From the NCBI GenBank assembly GCA_038025085.1, contig CM076147.1, positions 11,032,501-11,096,500 of the forward strand: a stretch of DNA of 64,000 nucleotides, written 5' to 3'. How positions within the stretch are numbered: position 1 is the first letter of the stretch; every line of letters starts with the position of its first letter. This document shows, piece by piece, positions 1 to 8,848 of the stretch. The notes beneath the pieces were generated by a model. That model saw only the letters and a program-made list of their open reading frames with translations, did no database searches and was not told the origin of the DNA. The DNA comes from Tetragonia tetragonoides (lineage: Eukaryota; Streptophyta; Magnoliopsida; Caryophyllales; Aizoaceae). Made by a program: the position numbers and the translations under genes.

Positions 1-236
1 AACGAGGAACTTCGAACCCAAAAGGTAGTGTCTCCAGACCCTTAAGCAATGTACAATTGCTAGTAACTCCTTCTCTTGGGCGGCATACCGCCTCTCGGCC
101 CCATTCAGCTTGCGGCTCTCAAAAGCATCCGGGTAGCCTTCTTGAAGTAGTGCTCCTCCGAGGGCGAAGTCTGAGGCATCCGTCTCGACTTCAAAGGGTT
201 TTGTGACATCGGGGAGAGCCAATACCGGTTCTTTGG
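1..236 (-). pseudogene. RNase H domain of the gypsy pol, partial
   Basis: Continuation of pol past the frameshift near 237. Translation of the minus strand gives the RNase H start with the catalytic Asp context VETDASDFALGG and the second block around ERRYAAQEKELLAIVHCL with its Glu, followed by the WRHYL region. It would degrade the RNA of the RNA-DNA hybrid during reverse transcription. It runs off the left edge and is out of frame with the upstream RT segment. Confidence 0.75.
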
Positions 237-1319
237 TTACCAACTTCTTCTACTTTTCAAACGCCTCCATCTGTGATTAGGCCAATTCCAACCTTCACAC
301 TTCTTAAGCAAGTCTGTGAGGGGAGCCACAATACCAGAATAACCTGCAATGAAGAGCTGGTAGTAATTAGCAAGGCCAAGGAAGGAACGGAGCTCAGAGA
401 CATTCTTCGGAGGCTGCCACTCCTTGATGGCAGAGACTTTATTCGGATCCATGTGCATCTTCCCCTTTCCTACAAAGTGACCAAGGAAACTAATTTCCTC
501 TTGTGCAAACGAGCACTTCTGTGGCTTCACGAAGAGGTGGTGCTCGCGTAACTTCTCGAACACCAGTATTTAGTGTTTTAAGTGTTCGCTCATAGTCTTG
601 CTATAGATCACAATATCATCAAGGTATACCACCACGAACTTATCCAAGTACCCGTGGAAGACATTGTTCATCAAGGTGCAGAATGTTGCAGGAGCATTCG
701 TTAGTCCAAAGGGCATCACTAACCATTCAAAAGCTCCATAACTCGTCACACAAGATGTCTTCGGCTCGTCCCCTTCCGATATACGAACTTGATGGTATCC
801 CGACCTCAAATCAAGCTTCGTGAAGTATACCGCATCGCCGAGCTGATCGAACAAGTCAGCAATCAACGGAATAGGATAGTGATTCCTCACCGTCAACTTG
901 TTGAGTGCTCGATAGTCAATACACAGCCGGAGAGTCCCATCTTGCTTTTTCTGGAACAACACCGGAGCTCCGTAGGGCGCTTTGGATGGTCGGATGACTC
1001 CTCCTTTCAAGAGCCCATCCAACTGTTTTCTCAATTCAGCCAGTTCGGGAGGTGTGATCCTGTAAGGACTACGAGCGGGTGGCACGGCCCCCGGGATCAG
1101 CTCGATCTGATGATCGACGGATCGGCGAGGAGGGAAGACTTGGGGTAGGAAATCAGGCAAGATGTCCTTGAATCCCTCAAGCAGTCTCGCTACTTCCGGA
1201 GGAGTGGTCTCATCTTTACAATCTTCCTTCATCGACAAAGTAGACAGGAACGACGGTTCACATATTCGAAGTCCCTTCTCAAATTGCATCGACGAGAGCA
1301 TGTCCCCGTTTACTCTCAA
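237..1319 (-). pseudogene. Reverse transcriptase (gypsy pol), broken by an in-frame stop
   Basis: Two segments in the same frame (1319-570 and 563-237) are separated by one nonsense codon at about 570-572. Visible motifs are the [10 protein letters not shown] finger segment, [28 protein letters not shown] (first catalytic Asp), [12 protein letters not shown] and the active site YLDD, then the thumb/connection block [14 protein letters not shown] and [10 protein letters not shown]. This enzyme copies element RNA into DNA in cytoplasmic particles. The frame overlaps the protease ORF by about 40 nt, so a frameshift separates the two. The thumb segment ends in a further frameshift before RNase H. 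Confidence 0.9.
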
Positions 1320-1833
1320 CCTTCACGTTCGATGCTTTCACCAAGCAGGGGCTGTCACCCATCAACAATAAGGAACTCAAATGTGGCATGGGTGCCGCTT
1401 TAGACGTGCGGAGGAAGTCCATACCCAATACCATCTTGAAATCATCTAGTGGAGTCACCGTAAGGTCCAATCGACCACTCCACTCCCCTATCCGAGTGAG
1501 GACTCCCTTGGAAATCCCATGGATAGGTCTTGCTGCAGAGTTCACGGCCTTCATCCTGCCGCCTGCGCGATCTAGCTTCAGTCCCAATCTCTCTGCTTCG
1601 GTGCCGGCTACAGAGTTATGGGTGGCACCGGTGTCAACCATTGCTCGAGTACTATGTCCATTGATCACTACGTTGACGTACATGAGCTCCGTCGACTTGG
1701 GTTTTAGGGATGTCTCATCACCCCTCAGGGCGCCCAGTAAATGAACAGCTCCCATGTGTGGTATTTCATCATCATCCATTTCATTGTTCCTGCTTGTCTC
1801 TCCTTCATTGGTGCCATCAGACTCCACAGACAT
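1279..1833 (-). CDS. Retroviral-type aspartic protease (gypsy)
   Basis: The 184-residue ORF has an acidic N-terminal stretch, then the active site segment [12 protein letters not shown] (Asp-Thr-Gly) and the later hydrophobic block [10 protein letters not shown] that typifies plant gypsy proteases. It would cut the gag-pol polyprotein into mature proteins as a dimer. It begins 2 nt after the gag stop in another frame and overlaps the RT ORF at its 3' end, so in this copy expression as one polyprotein would need frameshifting or, more likely, the frames reflect decay. Confidence 0.8.
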   Translation of the reverse strand: MSVESDGTNEGETSRNNEMDDDEIPHMGAVHLLGALRGDETSLKPKSTELMYVNVVINGHSTRAMVDTGATHNSVAGTEAERLGLKLDRAGGRMKAVNSAARPIHGISKGVLTRIGEWSGRLDLTVTPLDDFKMVLGMDFLRTSKAAPMPHLSSLLLMGDSPCLVKASNVKVESKRGHALVDAI

Positions 1834-1834
1834 C

Positions 1835-2869
1835 TTAGATAGATTGCTGGAGGGAAATCAAGTCTCGATGAGGGCACTCGGTGTGTTTGTGTGGCCCTTT
1901 GCAGTTGAAGCAACTTAACTTTGACAGCCATCTTGCCGTGGACGACTTTGTCCGATTGAACGATGAGGTCGCACCTGGGGGCCGGTAAGGTGCCGGTCTA
2001 GGGGCTCCACCCCCACCGTTTCCATATCTACTATTGCCACCGTTGTAGTTACCCCCGTTGTAGTTTCGAGAGTTGTTCGAGCCTGTCTGAGAGCCAGTCG
2101 ACCCTGCTCGGTTCGCAACTAAACTTGGCCATGTTGGCCCTTTCCTTGGTGGGGTCTCTTTCCCTAGCTGGTTGTCGAAGAGCCGTTCAGCCACGCTTAT
2201 AGCAGCCGACAAGGTATCTAGCTTTTGTCTGTTTAACTCAAGTTGAGCCCACTCTTTCAGCCCATCGATGAAATTGAACATACGATCCTTGTCACTCATG
2301 TCCCTGATCTCCAGCATGCACGCCGAGTACTCCTTCACATAGTCTCGGATGGTCCCCGTGTGCTTGATGGTCTTTAACTTCCTTCGGGCAATGAACTCAG
2401 TGTTCTCCGGGTAGAACTGGTCGTTGAGTTCCTTCTTGAACTCTTCACATGTGTCTATTTTCAGAGTTTTGGCTTTGATCTCGGCATACTTCGAACGCCA
2501 CCACAATTTCGCGTCATCCAGTAGGTACACGACCGCGGTGTCGACCTTCTGGTCCTCTTCCAGTCCACTGACTCGGAAGTATTGTTCTAGGTCGAAGACA
2601 AAATTGTCTACTTCCTTGGAGTCTCTGGCTCCATTGTAGGTCCGGGGCTGAGGGGGCTTCGCTCGTCTCGACCCTAATCCACAACTACCGCTAGCAACGG
2701 CCTGGTTGATCGTAGCACACTGATCCCACAACGCTTGGAGTTCATTGTGGATGTGGTCAAGCTCCTCCCGCAAACTTGCGGAGGATATATCATGCACTTG
2801 GGCCTCCAATGCATCGATCCGGGCATCCGACCCGATCACAAGTTTCTCTAGCTCTTCCATGGTCACCAT
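1835..2869 (-). CDS. Gag (capsid and nucleocapsid) of the gypsy element
   Basis: An intact 344-residue ORF with the layout of plant chromovirus gag. It has an N-terminal coiled-coil-like segment (residues 3-50), then the capsid domain with FVFDLEQYFRVSG, DDAKLWWRSKYAE, ELNDQFYPEN and GTIRDYVKEYSACMLEI. A Gly/Asn/Arg-rich linker follows, then a zinc knuckle CFNCKGPHKHTEC (C-x2-C-x3-H-x4-C) near the C-terminus. It would package element RNA into virus-like particles. The start ATG at 2869 lies about 50 nt inside the element from the PBS, the expected place for the first gag codon. No stops interrupt it, making it the best preserved gene of this element. Confidence 0.9.
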   Translation of the reverse strand: MVTMEELEKLVIGSDARIDALEAQVHDISSASLREELDHIHNELQALWDQCATINQAVASGSCGLGSRRAKPPQPRTYNGARDSKEVDNFVFDLEQYFRVSGLEEDQKVDTAVVYLLDDAKLWWRSKYAEIKAKTLKIDTCEEFKKELNDQFYPENTEFIARRKLKTIKHTGTIRDYVKEYSACMLEIRDMSDKDRMFNFIDGLKEWAQLELNRQKLDTLSAAISVAERLFDNQLGKETPPRKGPTWPSLVANRAGSTGSQTGSNNSRNYNGGNYNGGNSRYGNGGGGAPRPAPYRPPGATSSFNRTKSSTARWLSKLSCFNCKGPHKHTECPHRDLISLQQSI

Positions 2870-2920
2870 GGTTTCGAATTCAATCTAGCAACCTTTCATT
2901 GAGCGTGCTTCTCTCGCTGC

Positions 2921-2934
2921 GCTCTGATACCAAC
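2921..2934 (-). promoter_or_regulatory. Primer binding site (initiator tRNA-Met)
   Basis: On the minus strand the sequence directly after the LTR end reads TTGGTATCAGAGC, complementary to the 3' end of initiator tRNA-Met, the usual primer for plant gypsy and copia elements. It fixes the LTR boundary at 2935. Confidence 0.85.
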
Positions 2935-3454
2935 TGTCACAGTCCGCCTTTTCTAGTTGCGGGACGTGCGGCGCGCTCTTGTCTCCTAGCGGCAAGAGTG
3001 CCATCCGTACACAAGGAACGTCTTTGATGTGTCCGTGGACACAAGAGAGTGGGGAGGGATGGAGTTTGAGAGAGGGGTTGGATGATGCACGCAATCAACA
3101 CAGTTTAACAATAACAAGCATTGACATCAATACATCGATATGGAGGACTACTTCCCCCATAAAGAGTTAAAAGTTTTAGTCATTCTGACAGGAGTATACA
3201 TCAAGAGTGCATAACTTTCATACTCGACATCTACTCCTAAAAGTAAAAGAACTAGAAAGCTTAAAGACATGTCCAAGGGTCGACACGCAGGAAGCGCCTT
3301 AGAGACATGTTACTAGGGAACTAGAAAGCGTAAAGAAAGCGTAAAGACATGTCCAAGGGTCAACACGCTGGAAGCGCCTTAGAGACATGTTACATTGCAA
3401 GGAAAGTAAAGGAAAGCTTTAAATTACAAGGTGTGAGGGGCGAAACCTAACACA
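2935..3454 (-). repeat. 5' LTR of the gypsy element
   Basis: The right-hand LTR (the element's 5' LTR) is about 520 bp. On the minus strand it starts TGTGTTAGGTTTCGCCCC and ends CGGACTGTGACA next to the PBS, giving the usual TG...CA ends. The second LTR is outside the window, so neither the far edge nor the target duplication can be confirmed; 3452 is also possible for the outer edge. It contains an internal 80-bp-period duplication. Confidence 0.7.
3262..3394. repeat. 80-bp-period tandem duplication inside the LTR
   Basis: The segment beginning AAAGACATGTCCAAGGGT and ending GCGCCTTAGAGACATGTTAC occurs at about 3264-3313 and again at about 3344-3393, 80 bp apart, with only a few differences. 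Tandem enhancer-like duplications are common in LTR U3 regions; a regulatory role here is only an inference. Confidence 0.8.
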
Positions 3455-3506
3455 TTGTGCCCCCGATGCCTCTAATCATTTGCTTTACCTAATATAACTT
3501 ACGTAT

Positions 3507-3860
3507 GAGCTCCAGCTATCCTGAGGGAAACTTCAGAGGTGGTTCGATTAGTCTTTCGCCCCTATACCCAAGTTAGACGAACGATTTGCACGTCAGTATC
3601 CCTTCGGGCCTCCACCAGAGTTTCCTCTGGCTTTGCCCCGTTGACCCGCAGGCCGACGCATGGAGCGCATAGGAGCCGAAGCACGCCATGACGACATGTG
3701 CTGCCTACCACGATCGCAAGGGCGACACTCCCGAAAATCGGTGTTTACCCGCCCTCCCAATTCGCGCCGGTCCGCGCCCCAAGCCGATCTGCGCACCAGG
3801 TTTTGGTCGAAATTTACCGCCCGCTTAGGGCTCCATTCCCAAACAACTCGACTCGGCTAC
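3507..3860 (-). pseudogene. 25S rRNA pseudogene fragment with internal deletions
   Basis: The plus strand carries reverse-complement 25S rRNA in blocks: 3507-3640 (includes GATTAGTCTTTCGCCCCTAT and GATTTGCACGTCAGTAT), about 3645-3795 (CCGCAGGCCGACGC, TGCCTACCACGATCG, GGTCCGCGCCCC) and about 3809-3860 (AAATTTACCGCCCGCTT). From memory of plant 25S rRNA, the blocks follow the gene's 5'-to-3' order read right to left, with the sequence between them deleted. Many point changes, most G/C to A/T, show an old untranscribed copy rather than a working gene. Confidence 0.85.
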
Positions 3861-3879
3861 AGTCCCCGTTAATACGGAC

Positions 3880-4140
3880 GATTTAGATAGGATTCGTTTT
3901 ATGTTTTCGTACCCACACCCCCAAACTCAATCTTTGGCCCCTTTTAGGTATAAGTCAATTCCCAATAAGAATTGGGTGCACTTTTGATGGTTTCCAATTG
4001 TTTCCTTAAAAATTGGTGGCGACTTCACTATTTGCTTATTATTTCCCATATCACAATTAATCATGTTGCATATAACGTGTTATTTAAGAACCACTAATTC
4101 CAACTAAATATTCAATTAGCGCCGAAAGGCCAGTGTTCTT
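3880..4140 (+). other. Spacer between rDNA pieces, possible Tat-type LTR fragment
   Basis: No gene is seen. This stretch sits where ITS and 5.8S should lie, but 5.8S is absent. It contains TTGGTGGCGACTTCAC, a motif also present, inverted, near the end of the Ogre-like LTR at 55289, and a CCAATT-rich stretch. I read it as a likely retroelement scrap that replaced the 5.8S/ITS region; this rests on short motifs only. Confidence 0.3.
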
Positions 4141-4191
4141 ACAACGGGAGGCCATCCTCCTTCCCCTCCCACGTGAGGTGGGCAGGTTCAC

Positions 4192-4438
4192 CTACGGAGA
4201 CCTTGTTACGACTTCTTCTTCCTCTAAATAATAAGGTTCAATGGACTTCTTGCGACGTCGCCGGTAGCAAACCGCCCACGTCGCCGTGATCCGAACATTT
4301 CCTGGGACCATTCAATTGGTAGGAGCGACGAGCGGTGGTGTGTACAAAGGGCAGGGATGTAGTTAACGCGAGTTGATGACTCGCGCTTACTAGGAGTTCC
4401 TCATTGAAGACCAACAATTGCAATGATCTAACCCATCA
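4192..4438 (-). pseudogene. 18S rRNA 3'-end pseudogene fragment
   Basis: Reverse-complement 18S rRNA: the 3' terminus (AGGTTCACCTACGGA), the decoding-region helix 44 block (TTGTTACGACTTC, TTCAATGGACTTCTTGCGACG), GGTAGGAGCGACGAG and GATGACTCGCGCTTACTAGG, through ACCAACAATTGCAATGATCT. About 245 nt of the 3' end remain. Point changes and a small duplication near 4332 show it is not functional. It is co-oriented and colinear with the 25S fragment to the left, so both come from one rDNA unit. Its upstream edge abuts the Harbinger transposase fragment. Confidence 0.9.
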
Positions 4439-4830
4439 TTCCGCGAAATCCACGTTGCTCCCCTTTGCATAGCAGCCTCGCCATATCTTCAGTTGTTGGC
4501 CTTCTCATATACTCGTACTTAAAGTTCCTAATGACACCTTCGCAAAATTTTTTGAGGGATTCTCGACACAAAACATTACTTATTCTTAAATATTCATCAT
4601 GTAAGTCGGCTTCAGTGTCGTATGCTAACATACGAATAGTCGTTGTGCACTTTTGCTCTGTTGAAGCCCCTAGCCCGCCACTGCAATCACGCCGCTGTGG
4701 AAAGAAATTATCGCCATCATCCAATTTCAGAGTGTTGAGTATGCGTACAAATACATGGTGATGCATTCGAAATCTAAATCGAAAGACAGTGGCGGGATAC
4801 GTTGGCTGATGAACACAGTAGTTTTTTCAT
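4428..4830 (-). pseudogene. Harbinger/PIF-type transposase, truncated
   Basis: The open segment from 4766 to 4428, extended in frame to about 4829, encodes YPATVFRFRFRMHHHVFVRI followed by TTIRMLAYDTEADLHDEYLR, SLKKFCEGVIRNF and MARLLCKGEQRGFRGMMG. This matches the N-terminal third of the plant transposon protein / HARBI1-like nuclease family (family knowledge), ending just before the first DDE motif. Upstream the frame is closed by a TGA at about 4829. Downstream the gene stops abruptly at the 18S rRNA fragment, so the DDE core is lost. The family cuts and inserts PIF/Harbinger elements together with a Myb-like partner, which is not seen here. Confidence 0.8.
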
Positions 4831-5032
4831 GAGGAGATCGTACGCCTACGCCTTTGCCTTCGAGGAGGAGGAGGCGAAAGGAGTTGGGGGACATGATTGC
4901 GAACGACATTATCAATCATATCGTCAATTTCATTATCTAACTCATCAATGAGGGTTTGTCGTTCATTTTCTTCAGATGAACTAGAACTACCAGAAAAAAC
5001 AGAAAATGGATATATGAGTAATGAAGTAAAAA

Positions 5033-5203
5033 AAGAATTTATGAATTGCAGAACAAAAAAAAAAAAGAATTTAGGATAGGAATTTATGAATTGTAGAGCA
5101 AGAAGGGAATTTACGAGAGGAATGTATGAATTTTAGAGCAAAAAAGGAATTTAGGAGAGGAATTTATGAATTTTAGAGCAAAAAAAAAATTAGGAGAGAG
5201 AAT
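5033..5203. repeat. About four copies of a 40-bp tandem repeat
   Basis: The unit resembles GAATTTATGAATTTTAGAGC followed by an A-run and GAATTTAGGAGAG. Copies begin near 5036, 5081, 5121 and 5161 and differ mainly in A-run length. It is AT-rich and non-coding. Confidence 0.8.
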
Positions 5204-6002
5204 GGGTAATCTGAAAATTGTGCAAAAACATATCAAATTTGGTCTCATTTTAGAGAGAGTGGAAAAATATAGCCTTGTTTATATTTTTTTTGAATTATAT
5301 TTTTTTTTAGTTATAGTCGTTACAAGTTTGCAACGACTCTTTTATTTTCAGCCAACAGTTGGCTGACACGTGGCCTGCCAGCATTGGCTGGGGCTGACAT
5401 GCCTGTCAGCCAGCAGTTATTTTTTTTTTTTTTTTGGTTCAGCAAAGCTCAAAACGACGCCGTTTTATACCAGTTGAAGGCCGAAAAAAAAAACTAAATG
5501 CACGCTGCCCTGCATGCCACACGTCAGCGTCTGCGCCTGGGACCACGGGCAAGCCCAGCTTGTTTCTGGGCAACAAAACGATCCGAGATTGATTTCTCTC
5601 TCCTCTTTTTTTCCTCGTAAACCCATTTGGGATCATTGATAACCTAAATTTATGGGTTCATTCCACTCTCTGTCCTTCTATGAATCCATTTTAGTTCATT
5701 GTTATTGATGCTCTGGGAAGTTGGCAAAAAAACATTTTTTTTTGTTTTATCTTTTGACAAATTGTAAAAACTATCTTATCTGTTTCAACTTTTAAAATAC
5801 TACTCACATTCCGGCCAAAATTAATCACAATTGATTGTGTTGCCCCTATACTTTGTTTACTTTTGTTTTGAAAAAAATATTATCAACGAAAAAATAGTCA
5901 TTTTAAAATAATATTAGGTGGAGATTGAAAAGTTGAAACCCATAATATTGTACTTATCATAAATTTTTAAAAATTATATAGTGGTTATCACAATAAAGTT
6001 GA
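5204..6002. other. Non-coding spacer
   Basis: About 800 bp with no gene I can support. It has poly-T runs, a short palindrome at 5450-5465 (AAAACGACGCCGTTTT) and a stretch with several CAGCC/GGCTG words at 5350-5420. It ends at the Helitron 3' terminus. Confidence 0.5.
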
Positions 6003-6030
6003 CTAGTTTAGTACCCGTGCGATGCATGGT
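6003..6030 (-). terminator. Helitron 3' hairpin and CTAG end
   Basis: Read on the minus strand: ACCATGC-ATC-GCACGGG forms a hairpin with two mismatches, seven bases before the terminal CTAG, followed by T outside. Hairpin, short spacer and CTRR is the known Helitron 3' signature. Confidence 0.6.
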
Positions 6031-7324
6031 TGTAACTACCCATTTTGTAGGAAGTAAATATTTTTCTTTACAACATTGATGACAGTAAAAACAATAAAAT
6101 ATATAGTGAATTTCTCTATTAGAAACTTAATTTGACGTGTTTTAGAAACAGATTTTAACTTGCAACATGTTACCGTACTACCTGACGTGCCTCTAAAATA
6201 AATCGTGCAAGAAAGAAGAGTTATTTTCTTGTATCGTACTTGTTCACTATTGTAGGATCTACTTAGAGTTAGAAGTATTTTTAAGTGTAAAAATCTAACG
6301 GTATAAAGTTTAAAAAAGTAAAATAAATAAATAAATATATAAAAGCCATCTTTTGCCACATTTTAATGTGAAAAAGAAAAGAACACAACATATAGTACGT
6401 TATGCGTTTAATGCCCTTGCGGGAGGACGTTCTTACACAGTGAGAAAGTATTATTGAAAAATAGGTTTACATGATAGAAAATAAGAGTAATAAAAAGAGG
6501 ATAAAGTAATCTACTCCAATCACATATAATTTGTATTGTCCTAACTCTGTGATCTCCTCCCATGGTTCTTAGTTGCAAGCTCAAAGGGGACAAAACTATC
6601 TTGATAATCTGAAAAACATAATGTGAATAAGCTCTCTCATTAAAATATTGGTGCCTCCATAATGTTCGAAGACTTCAAGACCCAAATATTACCAAAGTAC
6701 CTGATTTAGAGTCTAAATAAAAGTAGCATGTCATAAATCACTACTGTTTGGAAATTGGAAAACCTCATCAGCAGTCCATCGAAATTCAGCCACTGTCACC
6801 TGGATAGTAACTGATCCTGCAGGTTACAAATGAGGACACACATACATAAACTGACAAGGATTTAAAGTGCGTAATTTGAAATAATTCTAGAATAAATTAG
6901 GCTTCTATTGAACGGAAAGAAAAGAAGCAAAACGCTTAATGGAAAAGAAATGCTCCAATATATATAGTGCTTGGCAAACATAATTTTAGAAATTGAATGA
7001 AATAGCAGTATGAGGGACCTTTACCTGCAAATAATAGTACAAAATACTCGTATAAGCTAAGAGGAATAACTGCAATTGTAGAGCATGCTAAATAGAAATA
7101 CTACAATTCGAGTATATGGCTTGTCGAACCAAAATAAAATAAAAGATCATGGTACTTGCTTGGCAAACATGATTTTTAAATCATTTTGCTCAATACGCCA
7201 AAGTGAGTTAAAATTTTAATAACAACATACACTAAGGTGGTGTTAACTTGCTTGCAACCAATTGCAATGCAATGCAATCATTTTATAGAGTAAATGTGAG
7301 GTGGAAAAGAAAGAAGAGGGTAGG
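6031..7324. other. Helitron body, 3' part, non-coding
   Basis: About 1.3 kb of AT-rich sequence between the Helitron 3' end and the copia insertion. No gene or domain is recognisable; short ORFs here look random. Confidence 0.5.
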
Positions 7325-8791
7325 TGTTGGGTTCCTGGTTCTGATGATAACAAACGTTGTGTCCTTATCTTTGTGTAAACTAACTATGATGGCAGGTTTA
7401 CTTAAGGATGCAAGAAGTCATAATGCTCAAAGCATGATTGCTCATGAAAATGCTTGGATCCTCACAAGACATAAAGACAATGTAATGTAGTTAAGTGCAT
7501 TACTCATTAGTCTTTATGTACTATGCTTGACTAGATGGCAGGAGTCTAAGTTGATCATGACAAGGGAACAAGGTTGTAGGACTGAGTGCATGCGTCTATG
7601 AGTACAGGGGAGCATTCTTGTGAACCCTGTTCTTTATGACCAGCACTGAAGGTTGAAGGAACCAAATGGGAACAACGAGTTGGACCCTGTTCCTTCTAGC
7701 TGTGTATTTGGACGAGTTTGCATAATATGGTATTTATTACTTCTATGAATATTTGTGTATTATCTTTTTAGATCTTCACTCAAATATTCTTCTGAAGAAA
7801 TATAAATTGTTTTGATAAAAAATGAATATTGCAAGATCGTGTTTTAAACAGAAAAGTATTTTATTTTGAAAAGATATTATCTTGGAAAAGTATTTTACTC
7901 AATGGCTAAGTTTATATTGTTTAGGTAAGTGGATTATCTTTTTGAATATTTCTAATTATCTTTTAGAGATTATATTCTAATAAATCACTTGCTAGCTGGC
8001 CAAGATTTTCTGTTAAAGTATTTGGACGGTTTTTTAGGTTGAGTTAAGGAAATATCTTTGATCTTTACTTAAACTTTATCCTATCTTTTTGATAAATCTT
8101 ATCTTTTATATTCTGAAGAGATTTAACCTAATTGGACTGAGCTTCTAGGTCTGCCTATATAAGGCATCTGTTAGGCTCAGTTGAAGGGTTAAGCTTTTCG
8201 TGCATTATTGAGATCAGAGTCATTTGTGCAAAGTATTAAATCGTCCAAACCAGATACGTCCTGTGCTCACAAGAACAACCTTGAATCATGTTCCCTATCC
8301 TGGTAAGTTTGACTCTTGCTTAGATTGGTCATTGCATAATAGGTTTTCTGTGGTCTTATTCAGCATAGTCTATTGAAGCGTGTTATAGGACAAACAATCT
8401 GGTAATATGTAATAGCTCTAGCTTAGTAACACGCTTAGAGTTTACCTCAGGTTAGTGTGTAACTTGGAGGGATTGGCAACACATCAGTAACAGTGTGTGG
8501 TGTTGTTTAGGGTACTGTACTATATCCTATTTGGCTCTGGTTATAAGAGAAGTAGTGTGATAAAATCCCAAGCAACTGGGTCGTGGTTTTTAATCCTATT
8601 GAGCCTAGGAGGTTTTCCACGTGAAAAAAGCCTTGTGTTATTTACATTTAGTCTTTTACTTTGTATTTAGTTCATTGCATAGGAACAACGTCCATAACGT
8701 TGTTCTCTATATTGTTCTCAAGTCAAATAAATGCGAGAAATTGGATTCACTCTATTCACCCCCACCTCTAGAGTAACTTAGGCACTCTTCA
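7325..8791 (+). repeat. 5' LTR of the SIRE-type copia element
   Basis: 1467 bp, starting TGTTGGGTTCCTGG and ending ACTCTTCA just before the PBS. Its sequence is repeated at 16971-18431 with scattered substitutions and small indels, so the insertion is not recent. It carries a TATA box at 8156. Confidence 0.95.
8156..8162 (+). promoter_or_regulatory. LTR promoter TATA box
   Basis: TATATAA within GCCTATATAAGGC, about 635 bp before the LTR end; the same box is kept in the 3' LTR at 17803-17809. It likely sets the start of genomic RNA (the U3/R border shortly downstream). Confidence 0.65.
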
Positions 8792-8792
8792 G

Positions 8793-8809
8793 TTGGTATC
8801 AGAGCAAGG
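8793..8809 (+). promoter_or_regulatory. Primer binding site (tRNA-Met)
   Basis: TTGGTATCAGAGCAAGG lies one base after the 5' LTR, complementary to the initiator tRNA-Met 3' end, as is usual for copia elements. Confidence 0.9.
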
Positions 8810-8848
8810 TTGCTCATTAAAAGGTTAATAACTTGAGTTTCCGCAAAA

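Larger units (their letters stand above)
1..3454 (-). mobile_element. Ty3/gypsy LTR retrotransposon, 5' part (chromovirus-like)
   Basis: A minus-strand retroelement: from right to left it shows an LTR, a tRNA-Met primer binding site, gag, aspartic protease, reverse transcriptase and the first part of RNase H. It is cut by the left window edge, so integrase and the second LTR are not visible. The gene order gag-PR-RT-RH and the RT motif YLDDIVIYS mark Ty3/gypsy. The gag zinc knuckle has the C-x2-C-x3-H-x4-C spacing common in plant chromoviruses; a Galadriel- or Reina-like clade is my guess, not shown. Gag, PR and RT lie in separate frames and there is an in-frame stop in RT, so this copy is defective. 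Confidence 0.9.
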
